A stretch of 64,000 nucleotides of DNA from Arthrobacter jiangjiafuii (GTDB lineage Bacteria > Actinomycetota > Actinomycetes > Actinomycetales > Micrococcaceae): assembly GCF_018622995.1 (NCBI RefSeq), contig NZ_CP076022.1, positions 310,001 through 374,000 on the forward strand. The letters run 5' to 3'. Of the stretch, positions 26,270 through 35,800 are shown one piece after another. Under the pieces are notes generated by a model. The model did not search any database and was not told the DNA's origin. It saw only the letters and a list, made by a program, of their open reading frames with translations. Numbering within the stretch: the stretch's first letter is position 1; the number at the start of each line of letters is the position of its first letter. The translations under genes and the position numbers were made by a program.

Positions 26270-27541
26270 ATGGCTGTTGATCCACAAATGCGTCTGCCGG
26301 ACGCGGACTTCTACGGCTTCGAAGACCTGCTCAGCGAACGCGAGCAGGAAAAGCTTGCCCAGCTGCGGTGCTTCCTGGCGCAGGAGGTTGCACCCCATGC
26401 CGCCCGCTGGTGGCAGGACGCGTACTTCCCGACCGAACTGCTGCCCAAGCTCGCCGCCCTGGAGCTCTCCACCCCGGTGCAGCAGGGCTACAGCCCGCTG
26501 TTCGCGGGGCTCGTCATCGCGGAAATGACCCGGACCGATACCTCCATCGCGACCTTTTTCATGGTCCACCACGACCTCTTCGTGGAGGCACTGCATGCGT
26601 TCGGCTCACAGGAGCAGAAGGACCGGCTGCTGGGCGATGCCCTGGCGCTGCGGATCACCGGAGCCTTTGCCCTGACCGAGCCCGGGCACGGATCGGATGT
26701 GGCCGGGGGCCTGGAAACCACCGCAGTGAGGGACGGTGATTCCTGGATCCTCAACGGCAGCAAGCGCTGGATCGGCAACGGCACCTTCTGCGACTACATG
26801 CTGCTCTGGGCCCGCGAACCGGAGACCGGCAGGGTCCGCGGGTTCCTCCTGGATGCCTCCCTTCCCGGGGTGCACCGCCAGCGGATCGAGAACAAGACGG
26901 CGCTGCGCACTGTACAGAACGCGGACATCACCCTGACCGGCGTCCGCGTCTCCGAAGCAGACCGGCTGGCCGGAATCGACAGCTTTGACGACATCAAGCA
27001 CCTGCTGCGCGGTTCCCGGATCATGGTCGGCTGGCAGGCCGTCGGCACCCAGCTGGCCGCCGTCGACATCGCGCGGGCCTATGCCGTGGAACGGCAGCAG
27101 TTCGGCCGCCCGCTGGCCTCGTTCCAGCTGGTGACCGAACAACTGGTGCGGATGCTGGGCAACACGGTAGCCAGCACCGGAATGCTGGCCCGGGTCGCCG
27201 AGCTGGAACGCGGCGGCTATCCGTCCGCGGCCAGCCGGGACGGGGCTGCCGTTGGCGGAGCGCCCGGCAGGTCTGGCGGGGGATCGCGCGGCGGAACTTC
27301 CGGTGGATCCCCCGGCGGCGGCATGGCGCAGGCAGCCCTGGCGAAGTCCTACGCCACCCGCAAAATGCGCGAGACAGTGGCGCTGGGCCGCGGCATCCTC
27401 GGCGGCAACGGCATCCTGACGGACTACCGCATGGCCAAGGTCTTCGCCGATGCCGAAGCCATTTACACCTATGAGGGCACCTACGAGATCAATACCCTCA
27501 TTGTGGGCCGCGACATCACGGGAATTTCCGCGCTGCGCTAG
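26270..27541 (+). CDS. Acyl-CoA dehydrogenase with a Gly-rich insertion
   Basis: A 423-residue flavoprotein. ITGAFALTEPGHGSDVAGG is the FAD/acyl site, SWILNGSKRWIGNGTFCDY the middle beta domain, and IYTYEGTYEINTLIVGRDITG holds the catalytic Glu and C-terminal signature, most like glutaryl-CoA dehydrogenases. Between helices of the C-terminal domain (about residues 318-350) is a low-complexity insertion rich in Gly and Ser (AVGGAPGRSGGGSRGGTSGG and more). Close relatives, as I know them, have a short loop there. The insertion keeps the frame and the active site is complete, so the enzyme is probably functional. It forms an operon with the upstream SDR. Confidence 0.9.
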   Translation: MAVDPQMRLPDADFYGFEDLLSEREQEKLAQLRCFLAQEVAPHAARWWQDAYFPTELLPKLAALELSTPVQQGYSPLFAGLVIAEMTRTDTSIATFFMVHHDLFVEALHAFGSQEQKDRLLGDALALRITGAFALTEPGHGSDVAGGLETTAVRDGDSWILNGSKRWIGNGTFCDYMLLWAREPETGRVRGFLLDASLPGVHRQRIENKTALRTVQNADITLTGVRVSEADRLAGIDSFDDIKHLLRGSRIMVGWQAVGTQLAAVDIARAYAVERQQFGRPLASFQLVTEQLVRMLGNTVASTGMLARVAELERGGYPSAASRDGAAVGGAPGRSGGGSRGGTSGGSPGGGMAQAALAKSYATRKMRETVALGRGILGGNGILTDYRMAKVFADAEAIYTYEGTYEINTLIVGRDITGISALR

Positions 27542-27612
27542 GTTCGCCGGTTCCCTTGCCGGCGCGGGCGGTGCCCGGCCGTCTCCGACTGGAACAGGAC
27601 AGGCAAGATCAG

Positions 27613-27618
27613 TAGGCT
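27613..27618 (+). promoter_or_regulatory. -10 box TAGGCT upstream of the acidic protein gene
   Basis: A TAnnnT hexamer 93 nt upstream of ATG 27712, giving a leader of about 87 nt. Confidence 0.3.
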
Positions 27619-27711
27619 TACTAGTTGAAAGGCTGCCGGGTTTTCCGGTTGTGGCCACCGGCCAGGACCGGGCAATACGGCAGCCAAAACGATGACGGAA
27701 AGGCAGAGTTG

Positions 27712-28218
27712 ATGGACGAGCAGAGCATTCCCGACCCCGAGCTGGGCGACGATCCGGTGCTGGCCGACGGCATTGCCGATGTGGCCACGCCCGACGAAGT
27801 CGCAGATGTTCCCCTGCACGACCTGATGGACGCCGACGACCTGAGCAACACCGATGAAATAGTCGATCCCGCAGACCTTCCCAACACCGGTGAGGTCCTT
27901 GATCCTGCCGACCTCAGCTACCCCGGAGCCGCCGAGGACAACCCGGAGAACTGGCGCGAGGATCCGCTGATCGACGAAGAGCCGCTGAATGAACCGGGTA
28001 TGTTGTCCGACCAGACGCTCCGGGAGGAAACCGCCGAGGAGCGTTTTGAGGACGGCGACGCACAGGTCCCGCCGGAGGTACCGACCATTGGCGAGGCGGC
28101 CCTTGACGTCGACTTTGACGACCCGGCTTCTGCCGATGAGGAAGACGCCAGCGATGACCCGGCCCACTTGGGCGGGGACCCGTTGGCCGCTTTTGACCCT
28201 GAAGACCGCGAACTCTGA
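27712..28218 (+). CDS. Highly acidic, probably disordered protein
   Basis: A 168-residue protein made mostly of Asp, Glu, Pro, Leu and Ala, with no Cys or Lys-rich segments and no membrane helix. It contains an internal repeat (NTDEIVDPADL and NTGEVLDPADL) and other DxxDPADL-like units, and near the end FDDPASADEEDASDDP. It may belong to the actinobacterial DUF5709 group of short acidic proteins, but I am not sure. ATG 27712 has AAAGG upstream; an ATG at 27692 runs into a stop after six codons. Function unknown. Confidence 0.65.
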   Translation: MDEQSIPDPELGDDPVLADGIADVATPDEVADVPLHDLMDADDLSNTDEIVDPADLPNTGEVLDPADLSYPGAAEDNPENWREDPLIDEEPLNEPGMLSDQTLREETAEERFEDGDAQVPPEVPTIGEAALDVDFDDPASADEEDASDDPAHLGGDPLAAFDPEDREL

Positions 28219-28238
28219 GAATCTCCCGGAATCTCCCG
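28219..28238 (+). repeat. 10-bp perfect tandem duplication directly after a stop codon
   Basis: GAATCTCCCG occurs twice head to tail, beginning at the base after the stop codon of the acidic protein gene. Confidence 0.9.
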
Positions 28239-28248
28239 GCCGCAGGAA

Positions 28249-28270
28249 CCCCTGCCGTTGAAGGCAGGGG
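28249..28270 (+). terminator. Hairpin CCCCTGCC-gttgaa-GGCAGGGG
   Basis: A perfect 8-bp GC-rich stem 31 bp after the stop of the acidic protein gene. No T-tract follows, so termination may be partial. Confidence 0.5.
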
Positions 28271-28280
28271 ACCTGCCGCC

Positions 28281-28310
28281 GGTTAGCCAGCCGTCGGTTA
28301 GCCAGCCGTC
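28281..28310 (+). repeat. 15-bp perfect tandem duplication
   Basis: GGTTAGCCAGCCGTC occurs twice head to tail (28281-28295, 28296-28310). Partial copies (GGTAGGC..., GGTTAGCC) follow to about 28332. It lies between the acidic protein gene and the next small gene. Confidence 0.9.
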
Positions 28311-28371
28311 GGTAGGCTCGGCCGGTTAGCCTGTTCGGGCAGACTGCGGCCGGTAGTCCGGGGCAACCGTC

Positions 28372-28377
28372 TAACCT
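28372..28377 (+). promoter_or_regulatory. -10 box TAACCT (leaderless)
   Basis: TAACCT ends 6 nt before ATG 28384, which predicts an mRNA that starts with the ATG. Confidence 0.5.
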
Positions 28378-28383
28378 GTCTGT

Positions 28384-28689
28384 ATGCCTTCTTTCCGAGC
28401 CCAGCTGAATATCACGGGGCTGAAGCCCGGAGCTGCTCCGGAAGCCGTGATGGAAACGGCGGCTGCGGCTTTGGCCTCCAGCCACCATGTGGAAGCGAAC
28501 CAACTCGACATTGTGGCGGGGATACCCCGGATCACCCTGCGGTTCATGGTGCCTGACAACGAATGGTCAATGGAAAACTCCCAGGCCAAGCGCGCGGCAG
28601 CCACTATGCGCCATGCAGTGGAAGAGATCGCCGACGCGGAACGGCTCCAGGTCCTGCGCCGTCAGCGGGGCCGGTGGGTTCCGCTGTAG
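28384..28689 (+). CDS. Small conserved hypothetical protein
   Basis: A 101-residue soluble protein with an alpha/beta pattern: FRAQLNITGL, EAVMETAAAALAS, ANQLDIVAGIPRITLRFMVP, AKRAAATMRHAVEEIADAER and a basic C-terminus (LRRQRGRWVPL). The alternation of strands and helices resembles a ferredoxin-like fold. I do not recognise the family. The start is supported by the leaderless -10 spacing. Confidence 0.65.
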   Translation: MPSFRAQLNITGLKPGAAPEAVMETAAAALASSHHVEANQLDIVAGIPRITLRFMVPDNEWSMENSQAKRAAATMRHAVEEIADAERLQVLRRQRGRWVPL

Positions 28690-28692
28690 CTG

Positions 28693-28730
28693 GCCGGCCA
28701 GGGCGCTAGAAGCCGGCCAGGGCGCTAGAA
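28693..28730 (+). repeat. 19-bp perfect tandem duplication after a stop codon
   Basis: GCCGGCCAGGGCGCTAGAA occurs at 28693-28711 and again at 28712-28730, four bases after the stop of the small gene at 28384-28689. Confidence 0.92.
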
Positions 28731-28780
28731 GAAGTGCAGCCGGCCCTGGAAAACCAGCACCAGCGGCCCGGCACTCCACC

Positions 28781-29710
28781 TTAGAAGAGCAGTACAAGCC
28801 GCCCGCGGACTCCGCCCGCCTCGAGCCGCGCGTGGGCCGTAGCGGCCTCTTCGGCCGGCATCCGGTCTGCAACCCGCAGGGTGAGCGTTCCGTCTTCAAC
28901 CAGCTGCCGCAGCGTCTCCAGCTTCCGCGCTGAATGGTATTCCTCCCGGACGGCAATGGGATGGACCGTAATGCCGCGGCCCGGCTCCTCGCTCCACCAG
29001 CGGAAGGTGGCGAATCCGCCGTCGTTCCTTACTGCCGAAACCGCTTTCCCGTTCATCACCGCTGCGTCCGCCAGCGCATCCACACCGTCGGGAAACAGCT
29101 CGCGGACGTGGCCGGCGAAGTCATTTCCCCGGTCCACCACGTAGTCCGGGCCCAGGCTCGATACGAGGTCGCGGTCCTTCGCCGCGGCGTCGGCGACGAC
29201 AACCAGGCCGGAGTGCTTGGCCAGCTGCACGAGGTAGTTGCCCAGCGTTCCCGCAGCTCCCGTCACGGCGAGGGACTGCCCCGGTTTAAGGTCGAGCTTT
29301 TCGAGTGTCTGCACGGCGGTCAGCCCGTTCATCGGCAGGGTGGAAGCTTCGGCGAAATCAACGCCGGCTGGGATACGTGCCAGCGAATCTGCCGGACTGA
29401 CGAGGTACTGCGCATACGCACCGTGATGTTCGCCCAGGGGCAGGGCGATGGCCATGACCTGCTCGCCGACCTCCCAGCCGCTGTCCGGTCCGGCTTCGTC
29501 GATGACTCCCGCAGCGTCCATTCCGGGAATGGCGGGCATCCGCAGCGTGTCGGGTGCCTGCCCGCCGGAACGCAGCACGGTATCCGTCGGGCTGACGGCC
29601 GCTGCATGAACCCTGATGCGGACCTCGCCAGGGCCGGCATGCGGCTCCGGAACGTCAAGGACAGTCAGGGCCTGCGGCCCGCCGAATTTCTCCACGCCAA
29701 TGATCTTCAT
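28781..29710 (-). CDS. NADP-dependent quinone oxidoreductase (zinc-free MDR family)
   Basis: A 309-residue medium-chain reductase. EVRIRVHAAAVSPTDTVLRS and IPGMDAAGVIDEAGP form the GroES-like N-domain without zinc-binding Cys residues. LAVTGAAGTLGNYLVQLAKH is the Rossmann Gly motif (AAGTLG), and GRGITVHPIAVREE lies near the C-terminus. Such enzymes reduce quinones or enones with NADPH. ATG 29710 (MKIIGVEKFGG) is the natural start; a TTG lies four codons upstream. It ends close to the plus-strand small gene in convergent arrangement. Confidence 0.85.
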   Translation of the reverse strand: MKIIGVEKFGGPQALTVLDVPEPHAGPGEVRIRVHAAAVSPTDTVLRSGGQAPDTLRMPAIPGMDAAGVIDEAGPDSGWEVGEQVMAIALPLGEHHGAYAQYLVSPADSLARIPAGVDFAEASTLPMNGLTAVQTLEKLDLKPGQSLAVTGAAGTLGNYLVQLAKHSGLVVVADAAAKDRDLVSSLGPDYVVDRGNDFAGHVRELFPDGVDALADAAVMNGKAVSAVRNDGGFATFRWWSEEPGRGITVHPIAVREEYHSARKLETLRQLVEDGTLTLRVADRMPAEEAATAHARLEAGGVRGRLVLLF

Positions 29711-29739
29711 ACCCGGCGGCAACCACAGCGGCTGCGGGA

Positions 29740-30789
29740 CTATTCCGGACGGTCTGCGCCGCCGTCGCTGTTGCTGTCGGCCTGGTCGCCCGGCGTGTCG
29801 CCCGGATCTTCCACGCCGTCGTCGTTACCGCCGGCGCTGCGACGGGCGCTGATCCGCCGTTCGTGGTCCACGTGATGACGCCGCGAGCCGGAGGAGACCA
29901 CCACCAGAAAAGCAGCACCCGCAGCCGAGGAAGCGATGACGAACGACCCCGGTGAACCAGCCAGCCGCTCCACCGTTACGCACACCAATCCCGCTGCAGC
30001 CGCCAGTGCCACGGGCAGGTGGCCCCGGTCCGTCATGCAGACCACGGTGAGGCCCACCGTGACGCTAATCAGGGCCACCAGTGTCCAGACCGTACCGCCC
30101 CAGCCGCCGAGATCGACGTCGTGTCCCGTCAACAGGACAGAGAGGGCAGTGGTCAAGGTCAGCACCGCCAGGGCAAGGAACCAGCCCAGGGCAACATCGG
30201 TCAGAGCGCCCTCCGTCCAGGACCCGGCGGGCTCCCGGTTGATGAGATGGACTGCGGTCAGCCCGACCGCCACCTGGAGGGCAGCGACAGACAGCACCGC
30301 TGGGGCGCTGTCCAGGGAAACCGCCATCAGCCAGCCCAGGGCTGTGGTGTTGGCAGCCAGGACGACCCACCCCAACCGGTTGTGCCGCGGATTCTGCCGC
30401 TGCCGGGGAAGCCACTGATATACGGCATAGCCCAGCCACAGAGCAGCGACCGGCAGCCACAGCCACCAGAACACGGCTGCCGGAGCCATCAGCGAACCGC
30501 CGGGGTCCAGCACCTCCAGCGTTCCGTTCTTCAGGGTGCCACGATCTTTCAGGGTTCCGCCGTCGCCGAAAACCTGGACCAGCGCGCAGCCCGTAGTCGC
30601 CGCGGCAGCAGCCGACACCGTGGCACGGCGGACAAGTCCGGGGGACATCGACGCCGTTAGGGGCGTCGGGCCGGACAGCGGAGAACGTCGAGGCGGTGCG
30701 GATACTGAAGGCGGGCGTGGAGGCACTGAGGGTGTCAGGACCCGCTTCTGCACGGGAGCGGTTTGCCGGGGCGTGGACTGCGGAAGCAT
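29740..30789 (-). CDS. TspO/MBR-like membrane protein with disordered ends
   Basis: A 349-residue protein. Residues 1-60 are Pro/Arg/Thr-rich and disordered. FWWLWLPVAALWLGYAVYQW and GWVVLAANTTALGWLMAVS recall actinobacterial tryptophan-rich TspO-like proteins. Four to five more helices follow, and the last 45 residues are charged and disordered (ISARRSAGGNDDG, GDQADSNSDGGADRPE). TspO relatives bind tetrapyrroles or sense redox state; that role is only suggested here. A short internal repeat GTLKDRGTLKNGTLE lies before helix 1. ATG 30789 has GAAGGA at 6 nt, better than an upstream in-frame start at 30864. Confidence 0.65.
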   Translation of the reverse strand: MLPQSTPRQTAPVQKRVLTPSVPPRPPSVSAPPRRSPLSGPTPLTASMSPGLVRRATVSAAAAATTGCALVQVFGDGGTLKDRGTLKNGTLEVLDPGGSLMAPAAVFWWLWLPVAALWLGYAVYQWLPRQRQNPRHNRLGWVVLAANTTALGWLMAVSLDSAPAVLSVAALQVAVGLTAVHLINREPAGSWTEGALTDVALGWFLALAVLTLTTALSVLLTGHDVDLGGWGGTVWTLVALISVTVGLTVVCMTDRGHLPVALAAAAGLVCVTVERLAGSPGSFVIASSAAGAAFLVVVSSGSRRHHVDHERRISARRSAGGNDDGVEDPGDTPGDQADSNSDGGADRPE

Positions 30790-30974
30790 CAGGGTCCTTC
30801 CCCTGCTGGAGAGTATCCGCAGGTCGTGCCCCGGGATATTTCCCCTCACCCTACCCAGCGCCACGGCAGTCGGCCAGAAAAAGATTTGGCGCTTAGGGCA
30901 GTGGCTACGTGGCGGCTCCCTCCGGCTGGTTAGGCTCCCAGTGGCTCCCGCCGGTCAGGGCGGCTCCCGGCCGG

Positions 30975-31898
30975 TCAGGCCGTGGCGGGCCGGCTCCCGG
31001 GCGCGAACGCCAGCGTGAGTCCGCTGCGGTACTGCACCGGTGCCCGGGTCAGCGGGTCCACGAATTCCACGGAACGGGCCAGCAGCTGCAGCGGCCGCGT
31101 GTAATCGTCCGGCGCCTGCGGCAGCAGCTCGGGATAGAACGAGTCGTTCAGGATGCCCAGTCCCAGCGAGGCCATGTGCACCCGCAACTGGTGGGTCTTA
31201 CCGGTGTGGGGCTGCAGACGGTAGCGGCCCACGCCGTCGTGCTCTTCCAGCAGCTCGACGCGCGTTTCCGCATTGGGTTCGCCCTCCACCTCCTGCGCCA
31301 GGAGATAGGTGCGCGACTTGATCATCCGGCTGCGGACAACCCGGGGCAGCTCCAGATCGCTGCGGACAGGGGCAACCGCCTCATATTCCTTGCTGATGCG
31401 GCGCTTCTCGAACAGGGTCTGGTACTTACCCCGGGTCTGGGGGTTGGTGGAGAAGAGCAGTACTCCTGCAGTCATCCGGTCCAGACGGTGCATGGGGATC
31501 AGATCGGGGATATCCAGCTGCACCCGCAGCCGCACAAGGGCCGATTCGGCCACGTACATCCCGCCGGGTGTGGTGGGCAGGAAGTGCGGTTTGTCCACGA
31601 CCAGCAGGTTTTCGTCCTGGTGCAGGATATTGATCTCGACCGGAAGCCGCTTTTCCGGTGGCAGTTCACGGTAGTACCAGATGAAGGTGTGCTCGTTCAG
31701 GAGGGTGCGCTGGCTGAGGGGGACACCGCCCAGACCGACCACTTCACCGCGGGCAAAGCGGTCCACGATGCCGTCCGGATCGACGTGGCCGAAGCGGTCA
31801 AGGACATAGTCCATGGCGGTTTCCCACGGGCCCTCCACCGGCAGGCGCAGACGGGTGGCATTCACGCCGTTGCGCACGGGAAGAGGAGATGACATCAC
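30975..31898 (-). CDS. RluA-family RNA pseudouridine synthase
   Basis: A 307-residue enzyme that isomerises uridine to pseudouridine in rRNA or tRNA. The N-terminal 75 residues resemble an S4-like module. LVVDKPHFLPTTPGGMYVAE precedes the catalytic segment MHRLDRMTAGVLLFS with the active Asp. LQPHTGKTHQLRVHMASLGLGILND is the RluA C-terminal motif. The target position is unknown. GTG 31898 is chosen because TAGGCT (31905-31910) ends exactly 6 nt upstream; ATG 31895 is the alternative. It is downstream of the nei2-lhr unit on the same strand. Confidence 0.9.
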   Translation of the reverse strand: MMSSPLPVRNGVNATRLRLPVEGPWETAMDYVLDRFGHVDPDGIVDRFARGEVVGLGGVPLSQRTLLNEHTFIWYYRELPPEKRLPVEINILHQDENLLVVDKPHFLPTTPGGMYVAESALVRLRVQLDIPDLIPMHRLDRMTAGVLLFSTNPQTRGKYQTLFEKRRISKEYEAVAPVRSDLELPRVVRSRMIKSRTYLLAQEVEGEPNAETRVELLEEHDGVGRYRLQPHTGKTHQLRVHMASLGLGILNDSFYPELLPQAPDDYTRPLQLLARSVEFVDPLTRAPVQYRSGLTLAFAPGSRPATA

Positions 31899-31904
31899 CC
31901 TTCC

Positions 31905-31910
31905 AGCCTA
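31905..31910 (-). promoter_or_regulatory. -10 box TAGGCT of the RluA gene (leaderless GTG)
   Basis: On the minus strand TAGGCT plus 6 nt leads to GTG 31898, which is followed by an in-frame ATG. Confidence 0.45.
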
Positions 31911-31978
31911 CCGAGTTCCCGGCAGGGCTGGTTTCAGCCAGGTGTGCCGGGAAGCCAGCGCACGACGACGGGAGGGGC

Positions 31979-32830
31979 CTAGGTTGCCGGCAGTGGCTGG
32001 CAGTGCGGACAGTAGTAGAGGTCCCGCAATTCCAGGGCGTTGTCGCCGACCAGTTCGTGCAGCACCTTCGTTCCGCAGCGCAGACAGCCGCGGGTCTCCC
32101 GGTTGTAGACCCAGAGCGGGTCGCCGCGCATGTTTCCGGTGGTGATTCTGCGGCTGCGCAGCTTGTTGGCTTCCAGCAGCCGCTTGGACAGGTCCACGAT
32201 GCGGGGCAGGTTGGGTACCTGCGCCACCGGTGTCAGCGGATGCACTCCGGCCAGGAAACACACTTCACACCGGTAGACGTTCCCGATTCCGGCGAGATTA
32301 CGCTGATCCAGCAGCGCCAGGCCAATGGGCCTTTCGGGTACCGATTCGATCCGCCGCAGTGCTTCGGCCGCATCCCAATCCGGTCCCAGCAGGTCCGGGC
32401 CAAGGTAACCGACGGCGTCGTCCTCTTCGGCCTGTGGAAGGACGCGGAGGAAGCCCAGATCAAAGCCCACCACCTGCTTGGCCGCTGTTTCCAGGATGCA
32501 GCGGGCCTTGAACGCCGGGCGCCGCCAGCGCTGCCCGCGGTCGTAGACGTGCCAGAGCCCTTCCATTTTCAGGTGCGAATGCAGCAGCCAGCCGTCTTCC
32601 GGTCCGCTCGCGGCCCGGTCTGGCGCGTGCTCATCCACCGGGGCGACATCCAACGGGCCGATCCGGATCAGCAGGTGCTTTCCGCGGGAGACGACTCCGG
32701 AGACGGTCCGGCCGCTGAAATCCGTCGTAGCGAATTTGGGCACCCGGATATCGCACCGGGTGATGGTTTCGCCGGCCAGTGCGGCATTCAGTTCCCGGGC
32801 GGCACGCCAGACGGTATCCCCCTCAGGCAC
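31979..32830 (-). CDS. nei2: Nei2-type DNA glycosylase/AP lyase
   Basis: A 283-residue endonuclease VIII-like repair enzyme. The GTG is followed by PEGDTVWRAARELN, giving catalytic Pro2 and Glu3. SRGKHLLIRI has the beta-turn Lys, LAGIGNVYRCEV is the helix-two-turn-helix, and the zinc finger is CLRCGTK with CPHCQP near the end. The start overlaps the end of lhr by 8 bp. An lhr-nei2 pair is also found in Mycobacterium, which suggests a joint repair function. The GTG is fixed by the Pro-Glu requirement. Confidence 0.93.
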   Translation of the reverse strand: MPEGDTVWRAARELNAALAGETITRCDIRVPKFATTDFSGRTVSGVVSRGKHLLIRIGPLDVAPVDEHAPDRAASGPEDGWLLHSHLKMEGLWHVYDRGQRWRRPAFKARCILETAAKQVVGFDLGFLRVLPQAEEDDAVGYLGPDLLGPDWDAAEALRRIESVPERPIGLALLDQRNLAGIGNVYRCEVCFLAGVHPLTPVAQVPNLPRIVDLSKRLLEANKLRSRRITTGNMRGDPLWVYNRETRGCLRCGTKVLHELVGDNALELRDLYYCPHCQPLPAT

Positions 32831-35800
32831 GGTAGCGCAGCCCCTTGGGTGTGGTGTAAAAACCGGCGTGGATGAGGGCCCGCGCCGCGTCCGTGTCGAG
32901 GATTTCAGTGCCGTTGACCTTTTCGATGGCCATCTTTTCCGCAGCTCCCCGCCGGATGATGCCCACCAGCGCGGTGGCGGAAAGCTCCAGCGCTGCCGGG
33001 TCTTCGGTGAAGGTGAGCAGTGTCTTTCCGCCCCGTTCTGCGTACAGGGCCAGATCGCCGTCCACGAGAACCACCAGCGCTCCGGCTTTCCGTCCGGGCC
33101 GGTGGCCACCGTCGAGTGGCGGCCACGGCAGCGCCGCACCGTAGGGATTGGCCGGGTCTGTCGCGGCCAGGGCCACTGCCGTGGGTTCCGACTTCCGCAG
33201 CTGCCCGTCCTCGGAAAAGGAGCGCAGCCGGTCCACGGTGGCCGGCACGGCAAACTGGGCGGCACCCAGTTGCTCAATGAAGTATCCGCGGCGGCAGCGG
33301 CCCATCTCCTCCAGCCGGGCGAGCACCCGGTACAGCAGGCCGAAACCGCCCGGGGTCCCCTCGCTGGCGACAGAGCCGCGGGTGAGGATGCCGTAGCGGT
33401 CCATCAACAGTTCGGCGGTGGCGTGGGCATGGATGGTGGTGTCCGGCTCCACCGGAGGCAGCAGGCTCCAGCGCCCGGCCACGAGTGCCGGAGCATTCCG
33501 CAGGGTGGCCGGCTGGTTGCCTGCGGCCAGCCGCATCGAGCTTCCGGTCAGCGACGCGCCGGGTGCCCGGCCCAGCCGGCCCAGCCGTGCGGTGCGGGCC
33601 CGTGGAGTGGCAGCCCGCTGCTTGTGCGCCGTCTTGCCGCCGGAGAGGAGGGAACGGACCGGAGTGAAGGTGTCATTGCTGATGCGTCCGGCCCAGACCA
33701 GATCCCACAGTGCACTGATCACGGCACCGTCAGAGGCAGCGGAACCCTCCGGGCTGCCTGCAGCCAGGGCATCAACGAGTTGGCGGAAGAAGTACGCTCC
33801 ACCGCCGGACAGCAGGTTTTGCAGCTGTAGCTGCAGGTCAGTGGGCTCAAAGTCGGCCGCAGGCGCCAGCGTCAGCGGGGCGTTTTCGGCCAGGTGCAGG
33901 GCTATCCAGCCGTCGTTTCCGGGCAGGGAGCCGGTTCCGGACCAGAGCACCTCTCCGGTGGCCGTGAGTTCATCGAGCATCGACGGTGTGTAGTTGCGGA
34001 CCCGGGATCCCAGGATCAGCGGCTCCCAGGCCGATGCCGGAATCGGCACTCCGGAGAGCTGGTCGATCACGGTGGCTACGCCGTCGAGCCCGCGCAGCGA
34101 AGATCCGACGTTCTGCCAGACCGGCAGAAAACGGCCGTAGGTGGCCGGATCCACCGGCTCCACCTCGGACCGCAGGGCGGCCAGGGAACGACGGCGCAGC
34201 CGGCGCAGCACCTCCACATCGCACCATTCGGTTCCCGCAGGCGCACCGGGAATCGTGATGACGGCCCCCGGGGTGGTGTCGACGCCGGCTGCAGCGTCCA
34301 GGATCTGGGTTTCCGCGGGCCGGAATTCCCCTTCCACCACCCGGCCCTCTCCGGCCAGGCGCTGCAAAGTGGCATTGACGACGGCGACACCGAGTCCCAG
34401 CCTGGCGGCGGCTTCCGCTGCAGTAAACGGCCCGTGGGTTCGGGCGTAGCGGCCCACCAGATCGCCCAGCGGATCGGCGACCGGCTCGATAAACGCCAGG
34501 GGAACGCCCATCGGCAGCGGCACGCCGAGGGCATCGCGCAGCCGTGCCGCATCCTCGATTGCGGCATAGCGCGTGGCTCCAGCGACCCCGACCTTCAGGG
34601 CGCGGTTGGACCGGACCAGCTGCTCGAGCAGGTTGGAGGCGTATTCAAGGGAGGCTGGGAGGTCCTGCGAATCTGCACCCTCCACCGCCGTCTCGGCAGC
34701 AGGCTGCAATCGTTCCGCCACCTCGGACGGCGTCAGCGGACCCAGCAGCCGCAGCAGGTCGGCCACTCCTTCGATTCCGCGGGCGCGGCGGTCCACTGCC
34801 AGCCGCTGCAGCTCTCGTTCGGTTTCGGCGATGATCCGTGCATCCAGCAGCTCACGCAGTTCAGCCCGGCCCAGCAGCTCGTTCAGCAGCGTCGGATCCA
34901 GCGACAGGGCGGCGGCGCGGCGTTCGGCCAGCGGCGAGTCGCCCTCGTACAGGAACGCGCCGACATAGCCGAAAAGCAGGGAGCGGGCGAACGGCGACGG
35001 CGAGGGCGTGGTGGTCTCCACCAGCCGGATTTCACGGCGTTCAATTCCGGCCGCAATGTCCTTCAGGGCCGGCAGATCGTAGACGTCCTGCAGACATTCA
35101 CGCACCGTTTCGAGCACGATGGGGAACGTCGGGTACTTCTTGGCGACGTCCAGCAACTGTGCCGACCGCTGCCGCTGTTGCCACAGCGGGCTTCGCTTTC
35201 CCGGGTTTTGCCGCGGCAGCAGCAGGGCCCGGGCAGCACATTCGCGGAAGCGGGAAGCAAAAAGCGCGGATCCGCCCACCTCTGCCGTCACTATCGATTC
35301 CAGTTCCTCCGGGTCGAAGAGGAACAGCTCGGCGCCTGGTGGCTCATCCTCCATCAGCGGCACGCGCAGCACGATGCCGTCGTCGGACGCCATTGCCGAA
35401 CCGTCCAGCCCGTACCGCTGGTTCAGCCGTGCACCGACCGCCAGAGCCCACGGTGCATGCACCGGCATTCCATAGGGGCTGTGGAGGACTACCCGCCAGT
35501 CGCCGAGCTCGTCGTGGAAACGTTCCACGAGCAGGCTGCGGTCATTGGGGACGACGTCGGTGGCCTGCTGCTGTTCGCGCAGATAGGCGATCAGGTTTCC
35601 GGCCGCCCACTCGTCGAGCCCGACGGCGGTGAGGCGTTCGGCCGCTTTCGCGTCGTCGCTGCCGGCCATTTCCCGGACGAAGGCGCCCAGAGCCCGGCCC
35701 AGTTCCACCGGCCGGCCCAACGTGTCTCCACGCCAGAACGGCAGCTTTCCGGGCTGGCCGAAGGCGGGGGAGACCAGCACCCGGTCATGCGTGATGTCCT

